40,922 nt of DNA, from the NCBI RefSeq assembly GCF_900114235.1, contig NZ_FOSJ01000002.1, positions 67,259 through 108,180 on the forward strand, read 5' to 3'. Below, piece by piece: positions 25,961-34,778 of the stretch. The DNA comes from Marinilactibacillus piezotolerans. GTDB taxonomy: Bacteria; Bacillota; Bacilli; Lactobacillales; Carnobacteriaceae_A. The first letter of the stretch is position 1, and each line of letters begins with the position of its first letter. The notes beneath the pieces were generated by a model. That model saw nothing but the letters and a program-made list of their open reading frames with translations, was not told where the DNA came from and searched no databases. Both the position numbers and the translations under genes were made by a program.

Positions 25961-26007
25961 AAAAAGCATCGAACCTCTTCTCAGGATTAAGGTTCGATGC
26001 TTTTTTT
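25961..26007. terminator. Bidirectional terminator between GH4 and rpiR-type genes
   Basis: AAAAAGCATCGAACCT pairs with AGGTTCGATGCTTTTT across a loop of about 12 nt and is followed by seven T on the plus strand. It can serve both the plus-strand operon and the convergent regulator gene ending at 26014. Confidence 0.93.
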
Positions 26008-26013
26008 ATTCTT

Positions 26014-26760
26014 TTAGTCTGATACTTGATACTTTTTCAAATAATCATTGAAAAGTTTGTTCACTAAATAATGTAACCCGAATCGGTCAGATGCATCAAT
26101 TCCTTCTATCTTAATCTCTGTGCTGTAAGCGTATAGCTGATAGTCTGTTATTTTTGACAAAGCATTACTTGAGAATCCCGTGAGACTGATTGTTTTAGCT
26201 CCGGCAATATTAGCACGGTTGGTTGCTGCAAATACGTTTGAATTTTCTGATCCACTGAGACTGATCGCAATTCCTACGTCTTTACGTCCCATTTGCTTTG
26301 CATTATGCTTCATCAAATGCGGATCAATGAAAGTTTGGCTTTTCTTACCTAAAATTTTTAATCGCTCACTAAGTTCCTCCGCTGGAAATCTAGAAAGTCC
26401 AACCGCGAAAAAAAGAATATTATCAGCATCATAAATTTTACTAATAATTTCTTCTAAAACTTCCTTATTCAAGAGTTGTTTAGTTTTGATAACTTTGTCA
26501 TCTAGATCCGTCATATTAAGTATAGTTTCTTCTGCTTCTAAAGTCTTTTTCAATTCTTCTTTGAACTGAGTATAGCCTTTAAAACCAAGTTTCTGACACA
26601 TTCTCACAATTGTATTAGGGACAGTATAAAATCGGTTTGCAACATCTCTGATCGTCCACTCTTCAACATGCTTTTTTTCATCGATTAGATAATTTAATAT
26701 TTCTTCTTCTGTCCGATTCAATTGAGTTCGATTTTCTTTTAGACATTCATAGAAATACAA
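26014..26760 (-). CDS. RpiR/MurR-family transcriptional regulator
   Basis: A regulator with an N-terminal helix-turn-helix (TIRDVANRFYTVPNTIVRMCQKLGFKGYTQFKEELK) and a C-terminal SIS phosphosugar-binding domain (NILFFAVGLSRFPAEELSERL, then DVGIAISLSGSENSNV). It probably senses the phosphorylated sugar made by the adjacent PTS/GH4 operon and controls it, like GlvR- or MalR-type regulators of this family. I chose the TTG start at 26758-26760 because AAAGGAG lies 8 nt upstream (26769-26775). An in-frame ATG at 26781 has no ribosome binding site and would place that purine tract inside the gene. An extended -10 (TGATATACT) lies further upstream. Confidence 0.88.
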   Translation of the reverse strand: MYFYECLKENRTQLNRTEEEILNYLIDEKKHVEEWTIRDVANRFYTVPNTIVRMCQKLGFKGYTQFKEELKKTLEAEETILNMTDLDDKVIKTKQLLNKEVLEEIISKIYDADNILFFAVGLSRFPAEELSERLKILGKKSQTFIDPHLMKHNAKQMGRKDVGIAISLSGSENSNVFAATNRANIAGAKTISLTGFSSNALSKITDYQLYAYSTEIKIEGIDASDRFGLHYLVNKLFNDYLKKYQVSD

Positions 26761-26846
26761 AGGTCTCACTCCTTTACACATTGTTTATATAGTATATCAG
26801 AATTGTTAATGGATAATTATTACTATTTTCTGAAAAGTAAATTTTA

Positions 26847-26876
26847 TTCGAAGTAATGAACCGACCATGTTAAAAT
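26847..26876 (+). promoter_or_regulatory. Promoter of the DUF72 gene
   Basis: TTCGAA (26847-26852), an 18-nt spacer, and TAAAAT (26871-26876) preceded by TGT, giving an extended -10. It lies about 37 nt before the ATG. Confidence 0.5.
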
Positions 26877-26913
26877 ATATCTAACTAATAAATAGCGGAA
26901 AGAAGGTTTTTAT

Positions 26914-27750
26914 ATGATTACAATAGGTTTAACGGGCTGGAGTGATCATCCTCTGATTACACTTGAAAAATCCAGAAAATTGGAAAACTACTCGAGTTAT
27001 TTTCCTGTTGTTGAATTAGATACTAGCTTTTATGCTATACCTCCTCAAAAAAATATCTCTTCTTGGATTGAGAAAACACCCGATACTTTTCAATTTATTC
27101 CAAAAGCCTATAAGGCTATGACTCAACATAAAGAGTGGGTAGAAGAATTTTCGAGCATTGATCAAATGTTTGAAGTATTTAATCAAACTTTCGCTCCAAT
27201 GCTAAAAGAAAACAAGATTAAAGCCTTTTTATTTCAGTTTCCTCCTTATTTTGACTGTACGAAACAAAACGTAGCTTATTTACGACGTGTTCGAGAACTA
27301 ATGAAAGATTTGCCAGTTGCTATAGAGTTTAGGAGTCAAAGCTGGTTTACCGAACAGAATAAGAATAAAACACTGGAATTTTTAAGACAGTTAAATTTTA
27401 TTAATGTAATCGTTGACCAGCCGCAAACACCCAACAACAGCGTTCCAACCATTCCTGTTTCAACGAATGACTGTCTATCTATATATCGATTGCATGGACG
27501 TAACTATGAAGGTTGGCTAGGCGAAGATATTAAAGATTGGCGATCAGAAAGAACTCTTTATAATTATGATAAAGAAGAACTAGTAGATTTTTCGAAGACT
27601 GCCAAATCTTTGGAAAAAACCTCCCATGAAGTTTGTATAATTTTCAACAACAATTCTGGGGGACACGCCGCTTCTAATGCTTTGTCTTTACAAGAAATTT
27701 TAGGGATAACATTTAATAATCTTTCCCCTAGACAATTAGATCTATTTTAA
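26914..27750 (+). CDS. DUF72 family protein (YecE-like)
   Basis: A 278-residue soluble protein of the DUF72 family, whose structures are TIM-barrel-like and whose role is not established. The start has MITIGLTGWSDHPLI, and conserved blocks follow: FPVVELDTSFYAIPPQKNISSWIEKTP, FQFIPKAYKAMTQH, FLFQFPPYFD, VAIEFRSQSWF, YRLHGRNYEGWLG, and the C-terminal VCIIFNNNSGGHAASNA. Length is normal. It is a single-gene unit with its own promoter and a hairpin after it. AAAGAAGG precedes the ATG. Confidence 0.92.
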   Translation: MITIGLTGWSDHPLITLEKSRKLENYSSYFPVVELDTSFYAIPPQKNISSWIEKTPDTFQFIPKAYKAMTQHKEWVEEFSSIDQMFEVFNQTFAPMLKENKIKAFLFQFPPYFDCTKQNVAYLRRVRELMKDLPVAIEFRSQSWFTEQNKNKTLEFLRQLNFINVIVDQPQTPNNSVPTIPVSTNDCLSIYRLHGRNYEGWLGEDIKDWRSERTLYNYDKEELVDFSKTAKSLEKTSHEVCIIFNNNSGGHAASNALSLQEILGITFNNLSPRQLDLF

Positions 27751-27789
27751 AATAGACGCAACAGACAGAATAGTCTATTGCGTCTATTA
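27751..27789 (+). terminator. Probable terminator after the DUF72 gene
   Basis: AATAGACGCAA (27751-27761) pairs perfectly with TTGCGTCTATT (27779-27789) directly after the stop codon. The T-run beyond it is poor. Confidence 0.65.
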
Positions 27790-27863
27790 ATTTACTTTGT
27801 CTTGATATTCCAGAATGCTTGCCAGATACTTCTTTTTCCTGAAATCCAGTCAAGTATGGAGTA

Positions 27864-28466
27864 TTAGAGAATACCTACAAAAGAGCCTGAAGAATCTATA
27901 AAAATATCAGAAATCAAAGAAGTTCTTCCTGGCACGAAACTCTGATGAAATTCATCAGAGGCTGCATATGTTGCACAAATGAGCAACGCAATTAAAATAG
28001 CTTTAATTCCTTTAATATTTGAAGTGGACAAGGAATTTTTTACCAATACTCCAAAAAGTAAATAAATAAAGAAGTGAGCGTTTTTTCTAATGAAATTATG
28101 CAAGACATAATAATTCATTTCTCTAAGGTTATTAATTCCTAACCGTGGTCTGACAATAGTGAGTAAAAAAAAGACTGTAAGTCCACAAAACAAAAGAAAC
28201 AATACAGAAATAACGATTTTACCCCATAATGGCATAGTTCTTTGCTTTAACCAGATTAAAAATACATTGAAAAACAGCACAAATAAAATTGCACCTACAA
28301 TTCTCCAATGATTAACAACTTGACTCCCTACTTCCATTGCTCCAAAACTTAACTGAGCAGACTCACTTGCCGGTTGTGAAGAAAACCAAAAAATGATAGC
28401 CATCCATACCAACACCGTAAGCCAAGCAAAAATCCCGGGATATTTTGAATGAGTGGTTCTTTTCAT
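27864..28466 (-). CDS. VanZ-like membrane protein
   Basis: A 200-residue membrane protein of the VanZ family. It begins with an in-membrane segment (FAWLTVLVWMAIIFWFSSQPA), has two central ones (VGAILFVLFFNVFLIW; ISVLFLLFCGLTVFFLL), and ends with the family signature: FIRKNAHFFIYLLFGVL, then CATYAASDEFHQSFVPGRTSLISDIFID. The DE-x-HQ-x-F-x-P-x-R motif is intact. VanZ homologues are common in Firmicutes; the link to teicoplanin resistance in enterococci is for one member and is not implied here because no van genes are present. A ribosome binding site (AAAGAGGAAAA) precedes the ATG. Confidence 0.88.
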   Translation of the reverse strand: MKRTTHSKYPGIFAWLTVLVWMAIIFWFSSQPASESAQLSFGAMEVGSQVVNHWRIVGAILFVLFFNVFLIWLKQRTMPLWGKIVISVLFLLFCGLTVFFLLTIVRPRLGINNLREMNYYVLHNFIRKNAHFFIYLLFGVLVKNSLSTSNIKGIKAILIALLICATYAASDEFHQSFVPGRTSLISDIFIDSSGSFVGIL

Positions 28467-28544
28467 TGGCTTTTCCTCTTTCTTTTAAAACATGATATTT
28501 TTACATCATACTCTATTCTAGATTTTTTTGCGAGTTAAATTTGT

Positions 28545-29489
28545 TTACTCGACCACTTTACCGTTCATCATTATTTTTTTACCATCTAACCAGACCGTCG
28601 GACTCTTTACCACACAATCAATGTGAATCCCTGCTTCTGTTTCTCCTCCAAATGGTTTGTTACTTCCAAATGCAATATGGATTGTTCCATATACTTTTTC
28701 ATCTTCTAGAACAATACCAGTAATTCTAGCTGCTGGATTGGTCCCTATTCCAAATTCTGCAATTATACGTCCTTTTTCATCTCCTAGAAGAGCTAATAAA
28801 GCTTCGCCTTGTTTTCCTTCGGCCTTGACTAAGCGGCCATCTTTCAAATCTAATTTAATTGGTTCAGAAACTTTTCCTAATTGCGCAATTGATCCATCTA
28901 CTATAATCGATCCATTTGCAGAAGTTTCAATAGGTGCGATATAAGCTTCCCCTGATGGAATGTTTCCACCTTCTCCCTTTTCTCTGAAAATACCAGTACT
29001 GGATATGCCTTTTCTGTTTTTTATATCAAAAGTTAAGGATTCTCCATCCTTTTCTATAATAACTTCAGATCCAGATTCTAGTAAAGAGGCAAACTTATCC
29101 GTTAAACTTTCAACATCTGACGGATCAGCTTCTATCGCACCTTTTTTCAGCATATCTAAAGTAATGCCAGGCATCGTTCCAATACGAGTCCCAGTAACTG
29201 CGGCTTCTTTTTTTGCTTTAGTATGAGTCAAACTAGCAGAAGTTATACATAAAGCTACATCAGCTTCTTTTAATACTTTAGCAATCAGTACAGGAGGTTC
29301 TTCGCCACTTTTATATGTAGCTGGAAACTGAACCATGATCGTTTCATTGCCTTTGACAACAGCAGCTTCGTAGAAATGTTGTGCAATTTCTTTCATACTG
29401 TCATCCGTTACAATCACTACAGACTCCTGTGGTTGCAAGTTAAAGTTATTCTCAAAGACTTTTTGGGCATTTTCAATATATTCTGTCAA
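28545..29489 (-). CDS. M29-like aminopeptidase (AmpS/PepS-related)
   Basis: A 314-residue protein related to thermophilic-type metallo-aminopeptidases (family M29, leucyl aminopeptidase/AmpS group). The C-terminal half shows the likely metal-binding blocks AEFGIGTNPAARIT, YGTIHIAFGSNKPFGG and GIHIDCVV. The N-terminal half fits the family's nucleotide-binding-like fold (ESVVIVTDDSMKEIAQHFYEAAVVKGNETIMV). It is shorter than PepS/AmpS (about 400), so it belongs to a compact subgroup and activity is inferred. The start is TTG (29487-29489) with AAAGGATGG at 29496-29504. It is divergent from the oxidoreductase gene at 29603. Confidence 0.85.
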   Translation of the reverse strand: MTEYIENAQKVFENNFNLQPQESVVIVTDDSMKEIAQHFYEAAVVKGNETIMVQFPATYKSGEEPPVLIAKVLKEADVALCITSASLTHTKAKKEAAVTGTRIGTMPGITLDMLKKGAIEADPSDVESLTDKFASLLESGSEVIIEKDGESLTFDIKNRKGISSTGIFREKGEGGNIPSGEAYIAPIETSANGSIIVDGSIAQLGKVSEPIKLDLKDGRLVKAEGKQGEALLALLGDEKGRIIAEFGIGTNPAARITGIVLEDEKVYGTIHIAFGSNKPFGGETEAGIHIDCVVKSPTVWLDGKKIMMNGKVVE

Positions 29490-29602
29490 AATTAACCATC
29501 CTTTGTAATAATCAGTCTTTTTTTATTCTATCACATATTCATTGTTCTCGCTTTTTTAAAGGTGTAAACTAAAGATAATATATTGAAGAAAGGAAGATAA
29601 TT

Positions 29603-30625
29603 TTGTCTGATCAAATGACAGCTTACGGATTTACTAATCCCGGAGATAAAAGTAAATCCCCTAACTTTGAAAAAAAGAAAATCAATAAACCGACTCCTTC
29701 AGCAAAACAACTCTTAGTTGAAGTAAAAGCGGTCGCTTTAAACCCTACTGATGTAGCTACTTGGCAAATGAAAAAAGAAGAGGATGATTCATTCACTATT
29801 TTAGGCCGAGATGTAGCAGGAATCGTAAAAGAGGTTGGAGATCAAGTAGAACCCTTCAAAGTTGGAGATGAAGTGTTTTATCCCGGATCCAGCAACATTC
29901 AAGGGGCTCAAGCTGATTATCATGTGATTGATGAAAGAATGGTTGCATTAAAACCAGACAACTTGGATTTTGCTGAGGCAGCTGCCCTTCCGTTAACTGC
30001 TCTTACAGCATATGAGACCTTTTATGATCGTTTAAATATTTTGAAAAATAGTGATGATCCTTCTACCTTGTTGATTATCGGTGCAGCTGGAGGTGTTGGC
30101 TCTATCGCAACACAGATTGCTTTAAATGATGGTATTCATGTCATCGGTACTGCTTCAAGAAAAGAATCTAGAGATCATCTTACCTCACTGGGAATTGAAA
30201 AGATCATTAACCATAAAGAAGCTTTTAAACCACAGTTAAAAGAACTAGGCATTCAGACTGTTGATTATGTTTTCTTAGCTTCTAATGCTGACGATAATAT
30301 AAAAGAAGTCGGTAAAATCGTCAGTCCACAAGGTCATGTCTGTTCAATCTTACCATTAAGAACGCCGCTGCCTATGTCTTTCTTTTCTAAAAGCGTAACA
30401 TTCAGTTATGAATTAATGTATACTAGATCCGTTTATGAAGCCCAAGATTGGATTAAGCAGCATAAATATCTCACTGAATTAAAAGAAAATATTGAAGCAG
30501 GTAAATTAAAAACAACAATTAATCATCGCTTTGATGCCATGAATTCAGAAACCCTGAAAAAAGCATATGAACAATTAATGACTGGTCATACAAACGGTAA
30601 GATCGTACTTGAAAATAAAAGATAA
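29603..30625 (+). CDS. MDR-family zinc-type alcohol dehydrogenase / quinone reductase-like protein
   Basis: A 340-residue NAD(P)H-dependent oxidoreductase of the medium-chain dehydrogenase/reductase family. An N-terminal GroES-like domain (LLVEVKAVALNPTDVATW, GRDVAGIVKEVGDQVEPFKVGDEVFY) is followed by a Rossmann fold with GAAGGVGSIATQIA near 160. The four-cysteine structural zinc cluster of true alcohol dehydrogenases is absent, so it is nearer the YogA/quinone-reductase side of the family. The start is TTG at 29603 with AAAGGAAG about 6 nt upstream; an ATG at 29615 is spaced too far from it. The substrate is unknown. The protein lies convergent with the histidine-kinase gene. Confidence 0.92.
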   Translation: MSDQMTAYGFTNPGDKSKSPNFEKKKINKPTPSAKQLLVEVKAVALNPTDVATWQMKKEEDDSFTILGRDVAGIVKEVGDQVEPFKVGDEVFYPGSSNIQGAQADYHVIDERMVALKPDNLDFAEAAALPLTALTAYETFYDRLNILKNSDDPSTLLIIGAAGGVGSIATQIALNDGIHVIGTASRKESRDHLTSLGIEKIINHKEAFKPQLKELGIQTVDYVFLASNADDNIKEVGKIVSPQGHVCSILPLRTPLPMSFFSKSVTFSYELMYTRSVYEAQDWIKQHKYLTELKENIEAGKLKTTINHRFDAMNSETLKKAYEQLMTGHTNGKIVLENKR

Positions 30626-30665
30626 AAAATACGAGCTACTTCAAAAAAAGTAGCTCGTATTTTTC
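30624..30665. terminator. Bidirectional terminator between oxidoreductase and kinase genes
   Basis: AAAAATACGAGCTACTT pairs perfectly with AAGTAGCTCGTATTTTT across a loop of about 8 nt, with A and T runs at the two ends. It can stop both convergent transcripts. Confidence 0.93.
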
Positions 30666-30671
30666 TATTAA

Positions 30672-31568
30672 TTATTTAAGCGGAATGGTTAATTTAAACT
30701 GTATCATAGATTCTTTAAGTGAAGCTTCAAGCTTATATCCGAGTGCTTCAGCTATTTTCTGAGCAATGGATAATCCTAGCCCAGTAGATCCAATCGCTCT
30801 AGTTTTATCCTCTTTGTAGAGGCGCTCAAATAGGCGTTCAACCTCAATTGTATTTGTATCCTTTACTTCATTTTCTAAATAGAATATTAATGAAGTTTCG
30901 CTCATTTCATTATATAGAGCAAATCTCTTTATTCCATGAGTATAAGCATTCTTTAATAAATTTCCAATTAAACGATTAAAATCAAGAGGACTAGTCAAAA
31001 GTTTTATATCTTCTTCTATTAACTGAATAGATATATGATCAAAACTATCTTCTAATTCTGAATAATACATAGCAACCTGTTCTTGAACCAAGATTATTGG
31101 ATTTGCGGACTCTGCATTCAGTTCATATTCGTTTGATTCCAGTAAACTCAAACTGTAAAATTCTTCAATTAAGTCTCTAAGGATTTTAGTTCTCTCTTCA
31201 ATGATTTTAAGGTATTTTTTTTCTTTCAAAGAATTTGAATCATTCTGTAGAATCTGAACGTATCCTAGCATTGAGGTCAAGGGAGTTCTAAAATCATGAG
31301 AAATTGAAGAAACCATTCGTCGATTTTGTTGAACAATCTCTTCAGATTCTATGCTTATCTCACTTATTTTTTCAATCATTCGGTTAATTTCATTCACCAG
31401 ATCATCATGCGATTTAGAAGAACCAGAATGCTTGATTTTAGCTAATGCATTCTTATCGATAATCCATTCAAGTTGTTTTACAAGATTCCTTTTTACTTTC
31501 TGATCTTGATATAATTTTAGAAGGAGTACTATATTAACGAGCAAACTGAGTATTACGATCCAGATCAT
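30672..31568 (-). CDS. Minimal sensor histidine kinase of ABC-linked two-component system
   Basis: A 298-residue histidine kinase with a single N-terminal membrane helix (residues 2-19) and no extracellular domain. The phospho-acceptor is H91 in SSISHDFRTPLTSMLGY. The ATPase domain has N-box LIGNLLKNAYTHG, G1/F-box ERLFERLYKEDK and GSTGLGLSIAQKIAEALG. The short membrane anchor resembles kinases that read the state of a neighbouring ABC transporter, as in bacitracin- and lantibiotic-response modules. It lies downstream of the ABC permease (gap 44 nt), and the cognate response regulator heads the cluster. The signal is not known. Confidence 0.9.
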   Translation of the reverse strand: MIWIVILSLLVNIVLLLKLYQDQKVKRNLVKQLEWIIDKNALAKIKHSGSSKSHDDLVNEINRMIEKISEISIESEEIVQQNRRMVSSISHDFRTPLTSMLGYVQILQNDSNSLKEKKYLKIIEERTKILRDLIEEFYSLSLLESNEYELNAESANPIILVQEQVAMYYSELEDSFDHISIQLIEEDIKLLTSPLDFNRLIGNLLKNAYTHGIKRFALYNEMSETSLIFYLENEVKDTNTIEVERLFERLYKEDKTRAIGSTGLGLSIAQKIAEALGYKLEASLKESMIQFKLTIPLK

Positions 31569-31612
31569 TTCACTTCCACCATTCCCCTAAGTTGACAGAC
31601 TCTGTTTATGAA

Positions 31613-32407
31613 TTATTTTCCTTCTTTGATCTCAATTTTATTTAAAACAATAATTCCTATAATGCTCGCAATAACTAGATAGATCAGGGCCACTCCCCAA
31701 GCTTGAAAAGAAGCTGAATAAGCAGTTTCTCCTCCTATTATTGAACCCATCATTTGATTTGACGCTTCATTCATATGATAAGACAAAGTATATTCTCTTA
31801 AGAATTCAATCTTATCAGTGAACAATGAGACTAAGTTAAATAGTTGAAGAATAACTCCTGACACTAGAGCACCCATCGTAATAATTGAAATCGTACTATT
31901 TTGGGAAAAGTATGCCAATATATTCGCTACAGCTGCATATCCCAGCATTCCTAGAAAAATAGTTATACTAACGACTGCTAAATTCCCGAAACTTTCAAAA
32001 TCAATTGGACCGTCTTCTGTCATTAATAAAATAACATATATTAGTGAATAAAGAACTGCTCCGGATAAAAACGTTGTTAATAAATAAATGATCATTGTAA
32101 TGGCTTTACCAATGACAAATTCTACTTTAGAGATTCCATTAGTAAAAATGTTCTGATAGGTATTGGCAGATAAATCATTTGTAAAGACCGCAACATATGC
32201 TTGTAGACCAAATACTAAGGGGAAGAACTGTGTGAGTAAAATAATTCCAAGCTGTAAATAGCCCTCTGCAAAAGATAGTTCTCCTTCTACGCTTGTTCTA
32301 GCAATGATGACAACTGCTATAAACAAAGTGAATACGATACCGTAAAATATATAATTTGATTTTTTGTGGAAGAGTCTATATAGATCTGCTTTGATATAAT
32401 TAAACAT
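31613..32407 (-). CDS. ABC transporter permease (lantibiotic-immunity-like)
   Basis: A 264-residue integral membrane protein with about six membrane segments. The N-terminus (MFNYIKADLYRLFHKKSNYIFYGIVFTLF) is typical of ABC-2-type permeases from bacteriocin immunity and antibiotic-resistance transporters, followed by a large first loop and segments near 55-75, 105-130, 145-170, 175-195 and 235-255. It overlaps the ATPase gene by 8 nt, so the two are one transporter. Family members are divergent, so the substrate (bacteriocin, peptide antibiotic or lipid) is inferred only from context with the two-component genes. Confidence 0.85.
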   Translation of the reverse strand: MFNYIKADLYRLFHKKSNYIFYGIVFTLFIAVVIIARTSVEGELSFAEGYLQLGIILLTQFFPLVFGLQAYVAVFTNDLSANTYQNIFTNGISKVEFVIGKAITMIIYLLTTFLSGAVLYSLIYVILLMTEDGPIDFESFGNLAVVSITIFLGMLGYAAVANILAYFSQNSTISIITMGALVSGVILQLFNLVSLFTDKIEFLREYTLSYHMNEASNQMMGSIIGGETAYSASFQAWGVALIYLVIASIIGIIVLNKIEIKEGK

Positions 32408-33320
32408 TTTTCACTCCTCCTTCTGCGATAAGATTTAGATAATAATCTTCAATCGATATTTCCTGAGTATCTAATTTAAAAAGACTCAAACCATTGGTAA
32501 CAAATAAAGACGCGATATCAGCAGTCCGGTCTGTCATCTTCAAAATAACTAATTCTTTATCGCCATTAATTGTATACTCGATAGATTCAAAATTTTCTTC
32601 TAATAAGTAAGCAGCTTTTTCAACATCACTTACTTTAACAATAACTTGCTCTTTTGTTTTATTTCGAATGACTTCCCGATCAATCTCTTCAATTAACTGC
32701 CCATTATGAATAAATCCAAAACGAGTCGCCATCATGCCTAATTCACCTAATATATGAGAAGAAACAACAAAAGTGGTCATATTCTCCTTATTAAGCTTTT
32801 GTACCAAATGACGGAAATCAGCAATCCCTTGAGGATCCAACCCATTAATCGGCTCATCAAGTACTACTATGTCTGGATAACCCATCAGAGCATTAGCGAT
32901 ACTTACACGCTGTTTCATCCCCATAGAAAAAGATTTGAATTTTTTCTTAACTTTATCCATTTCAACAAGTTTTAATACCCGTTCTACTTCGTTTTTATCA
33001 GGTATTCCTTTTAATTTTCTAAAATATTCAAGATTTTCCCTTGCAGAGAGATAGGGGAAAAAATGTGCTCCCATCATAAATCCCATTCTCTGGTGAGCTG
33101 TATTCAGTCCACTGTTTGAACTATCTCCAAATAACTTCACTTCCCCAAAAGACTTTGGTGCTAAGCCCATCATCGTTTTGAATAAAGTTGATTTACCGGC
33201 ACCATTTTTGCCAATTAGACCATATATTTCCCCTTGCCTGACGTGAATAGAAACGCTATCCAGTGCAACTGCTTTACTATAGCGTTTAGTCAAATCTATA
33301 GTTTCTATTAGATTTTCCAT
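32400..33320 (-). CDS. ABC transporter ATPase, partner of the two-component system
   Basis: A 306-residue ATPase with Walker A GLIGKNGAGKST (34-45), a Q-loop near 80, signature FSMGMKQR, Walker B IVVLDEPINGLDP and switch His in VVSSHILGE. The C-terminal part (about 215-306) is an extension of the BcrA/MutF type seen in bacitracin and lantibiotic exporters. It is the first gene of the ATPase-permease-kinase set and is separated from the response regulator gene by 133 bp, room for a regulated promoter. It probably provides self-protection or stress resistance. Confidence 0.92.
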   Translation of the reverse strand: MENLIETIDLTKRYSKAVALDSVSIHVRQGEIYGLIGKNGAGKSTLFKTMMGLAPKSFGEVKLFGDSSNSGLNTAHQRMGFMMGAHFFPYLSARENLEYFRKLKGIPDKNEVERVLKLVEMDKVKKKFKSFSMGMKQRVSIANALMGYPDIVVLDEPINGLDPQGIADFRHLVQKLNKENMTTFVVSSHILGELGMMATRFGFIHNGQLIEEIDREVIRNKTKEQVIVKVSDVEKAAYLLEENFESIEYTINGDKELVILKMTDRTADIASLFVTNGLSLFKLDTQEISIEDYYLNLIAEGGVKNV

Positions 33321-33453
33321 TTTGTCACTCCTTATGAATTATTAAAATCTTTTGTTCTTATACTTTTATTTCTTGATAATTTTTATATTAAAGCACACTT
33401 ATTTCAAAATTCTGAAGTAAACCTTACAAAAGTCTTAAATATTCAAAAATCAC

Positions 33454-34131
33454 TTAATCCGGATTTTTTAATTTGAATCCTACTCCCCAGACTGTTTCAA
33501 TCATTTCTTCCCCACTATGACTACTCAATTTTGATCTTAACCTTGAAATATGTACAGAAATCGTATTATCATCACCGAAGTATGGTTCATGCCATACGGA
33601 TTCAAACAAGTTTGCTTTAGTATATACCTTTTTGGGATGTTCTAAAAAACACTTCAGTAAATCGTATTCCTTTTGGGTTAGAGATACAGCTAAGTGATTC
33701 ACCGTTACGACTCTTGCCGCATCATCCATTTCAATCGGTCCAAACCGATACAGAGTACCTTCACCTGAGTTCTCTATATGATCCCTCAATTGTGCACTCA
33801 CTCTTGCTTTCACTTCTATTGTATTAAAAGGTTTTGCAATATAATCATTAGCACCTAAACTAAGTACGTTAGCTAGTACATTTATTTCAGCTTTAGCAGT
33901 AATTACAATTATGGGTACACTAGATTTACGACGAAATTCTCTAATAAAGCCCTCCCCAGAAATACCCGGCAACATCAGATCAAGTAAAACTAAATTAAAT
34001 GTTTCTTTTTCTGTTATTCGCTTTGCTTCTGAACCAGCATATGCTTGTATTACTTCGTATTCTTCATTTAATAAATCAAAAAGCAACTCATTAATAGCAT
34101 TATCATCTTCCACGATCAATATTTTTTTCAT
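33454..34131 (-). CDS. OmpR-family response regulator
   Basis: A 225-residue response regulator (counted from the chosen start) with an N-terminal receiver: acidic pair in LIVEDDNAI, phospho-site Asp in LVLLDLMLPG, and Lys in YIAKPFN. The C-terminal winged-helix DNA-binding domain contains SLTQKEYDLLKCFLEHP and YFGDDNTISVHISRLRSKL. It precedes the ABC transporter and kinase genes and is their probable regulator. I chose the ATG at 34131 because GTG at 34140 has no better ribosome binding site and adds only three residues. Confidence 0.92.
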   Translation of the reverse strand: MKKILIVEDDNAINELLFDLLNEEYEVIQAYAGSEAKRITEKETFNLVLLDLMLPGISGEGFIREFRRKSSVPIIVITAKAEINVLANVLSLGANDYIAKPFNTIEVKARVSAQLRDHIENSGEGTLYRFGPIEMDDAARVVTVNHLAVSLTQKEYDLLKCFLEHPKKVYTKANLFESVWHEPYFGDDNTISVHISRLRSKLSSHSGEEMIETVWGVGFKLKNPD

Positions 34132-34263
34132 CTTTTCCACTCATTTCATTTAATAATGTCTGCAATTATTATCTACAACAAATAGTGTACAAGAAGACGT
34201 TCCTGATTTCTAGTTACTAGGTTATTTACTTAGTAGCGTAACGTATTAATTAGTGCATAATAA

Positions 34264-34300
34264 AAGACTCTAAACAGGATCATACCTCCTTTAGAGTCTT
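34264..34300 (-). terminator. Terminator after the truncated DUF624 gene
   Basis: AAGACTCTAAA (34264-34274) pairs perfectly with TTTAGAGTCTT (34290-34300). On the minus strand a short T stretch follows. It ends a transcript from the DUF624 remnant. Confidence 0.8.
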
Positions 34301-34304
34301 AGTT

Positions 34305-34778
34305 TTACAATATAGACTTTTTTTCTAATCCTTTATTGACTGCTATTGTACTAATCAAAGCCGGTAAACTAATTGAAAAAAAGAATATCAATGCAGGAAA
34401 AAACATAAATATTATAATTATTAAACTTATAAGTACCAAAGTAGCCAAGCTGATTAATGGATATTTTAATAACAGATAAAAAGAAATGAGCCATTTATTG
34501 AGAATTTTTTCTTGTAAACATTGGCTAACTGAAAAAAAGTAAAGAGTTAGTAGAGTTAAGAGAATAAAGAGGATGGCAAGTGATATTGAAATAATACTCA
34601 ACCATTCTGGGAAAAAGGAAGAACTTTCAAAAACAAAAAAGTCCATCCCAAAAAGTAAAGCTAATACTAGAATTATCCAATTCTCTTTATAGCTTTTAAT
34701 GAAATTATCCTTAAAATGAGCCAAATACTTTTTTACTGATATTTTTTCATTTTCATTATACATTTTATTAATCTTGAA
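34305..34778 (-). pseudogene. DUF624 (YesL-like) membrane protein, 5' end removed by IS30
   Basis: The open frame runs from inside the IS30 left repeat to a stop at 34305. Its recognisable part starts at 34778 and an internal ATG lies at 34761-34763. It has about 152 residues from that ATG and is mostly hydrophobic (WIILVLALLFGMDFFVF; LAILFILLTLLTLYFF; KYPLISLATLVLISLIIIIFM; ISLPALISTIAVNKG). The KKYLAHFKDNFIKSY segment and the KYPLISL block match the second half of YesL/DUF624 proteins, which are usually about 200-215 residues. The first 50-60 residues are missing exactly at the IS boundary, and the ATG has no ribosome binding site. It is most likely a remnant. The family call is from pattern. 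Confidence 0.65.

Noticed and set aside
27864-28466. Glycopeptide resistance from the VanZ-like gene
   Set aside because: No vanA/vanH/vanX-type genes are present; VanZ-family proteins are common and mostly uncharacterised.
28545-28580. Hairpin CGAGT...ACTCG as terminator of the aminopeptidase gene
   Set aside because: On the transcribed strand it is followed by a run of A rather than T, and it overlaps the stop codon.
34141-34263. Imperfect palindrome GTTACTA...TAGTAGCGTAAC upstream of the response regulator
   Set aside because: The arms are short and broken by mismatches, and I could not place a convincing promoter beside it.
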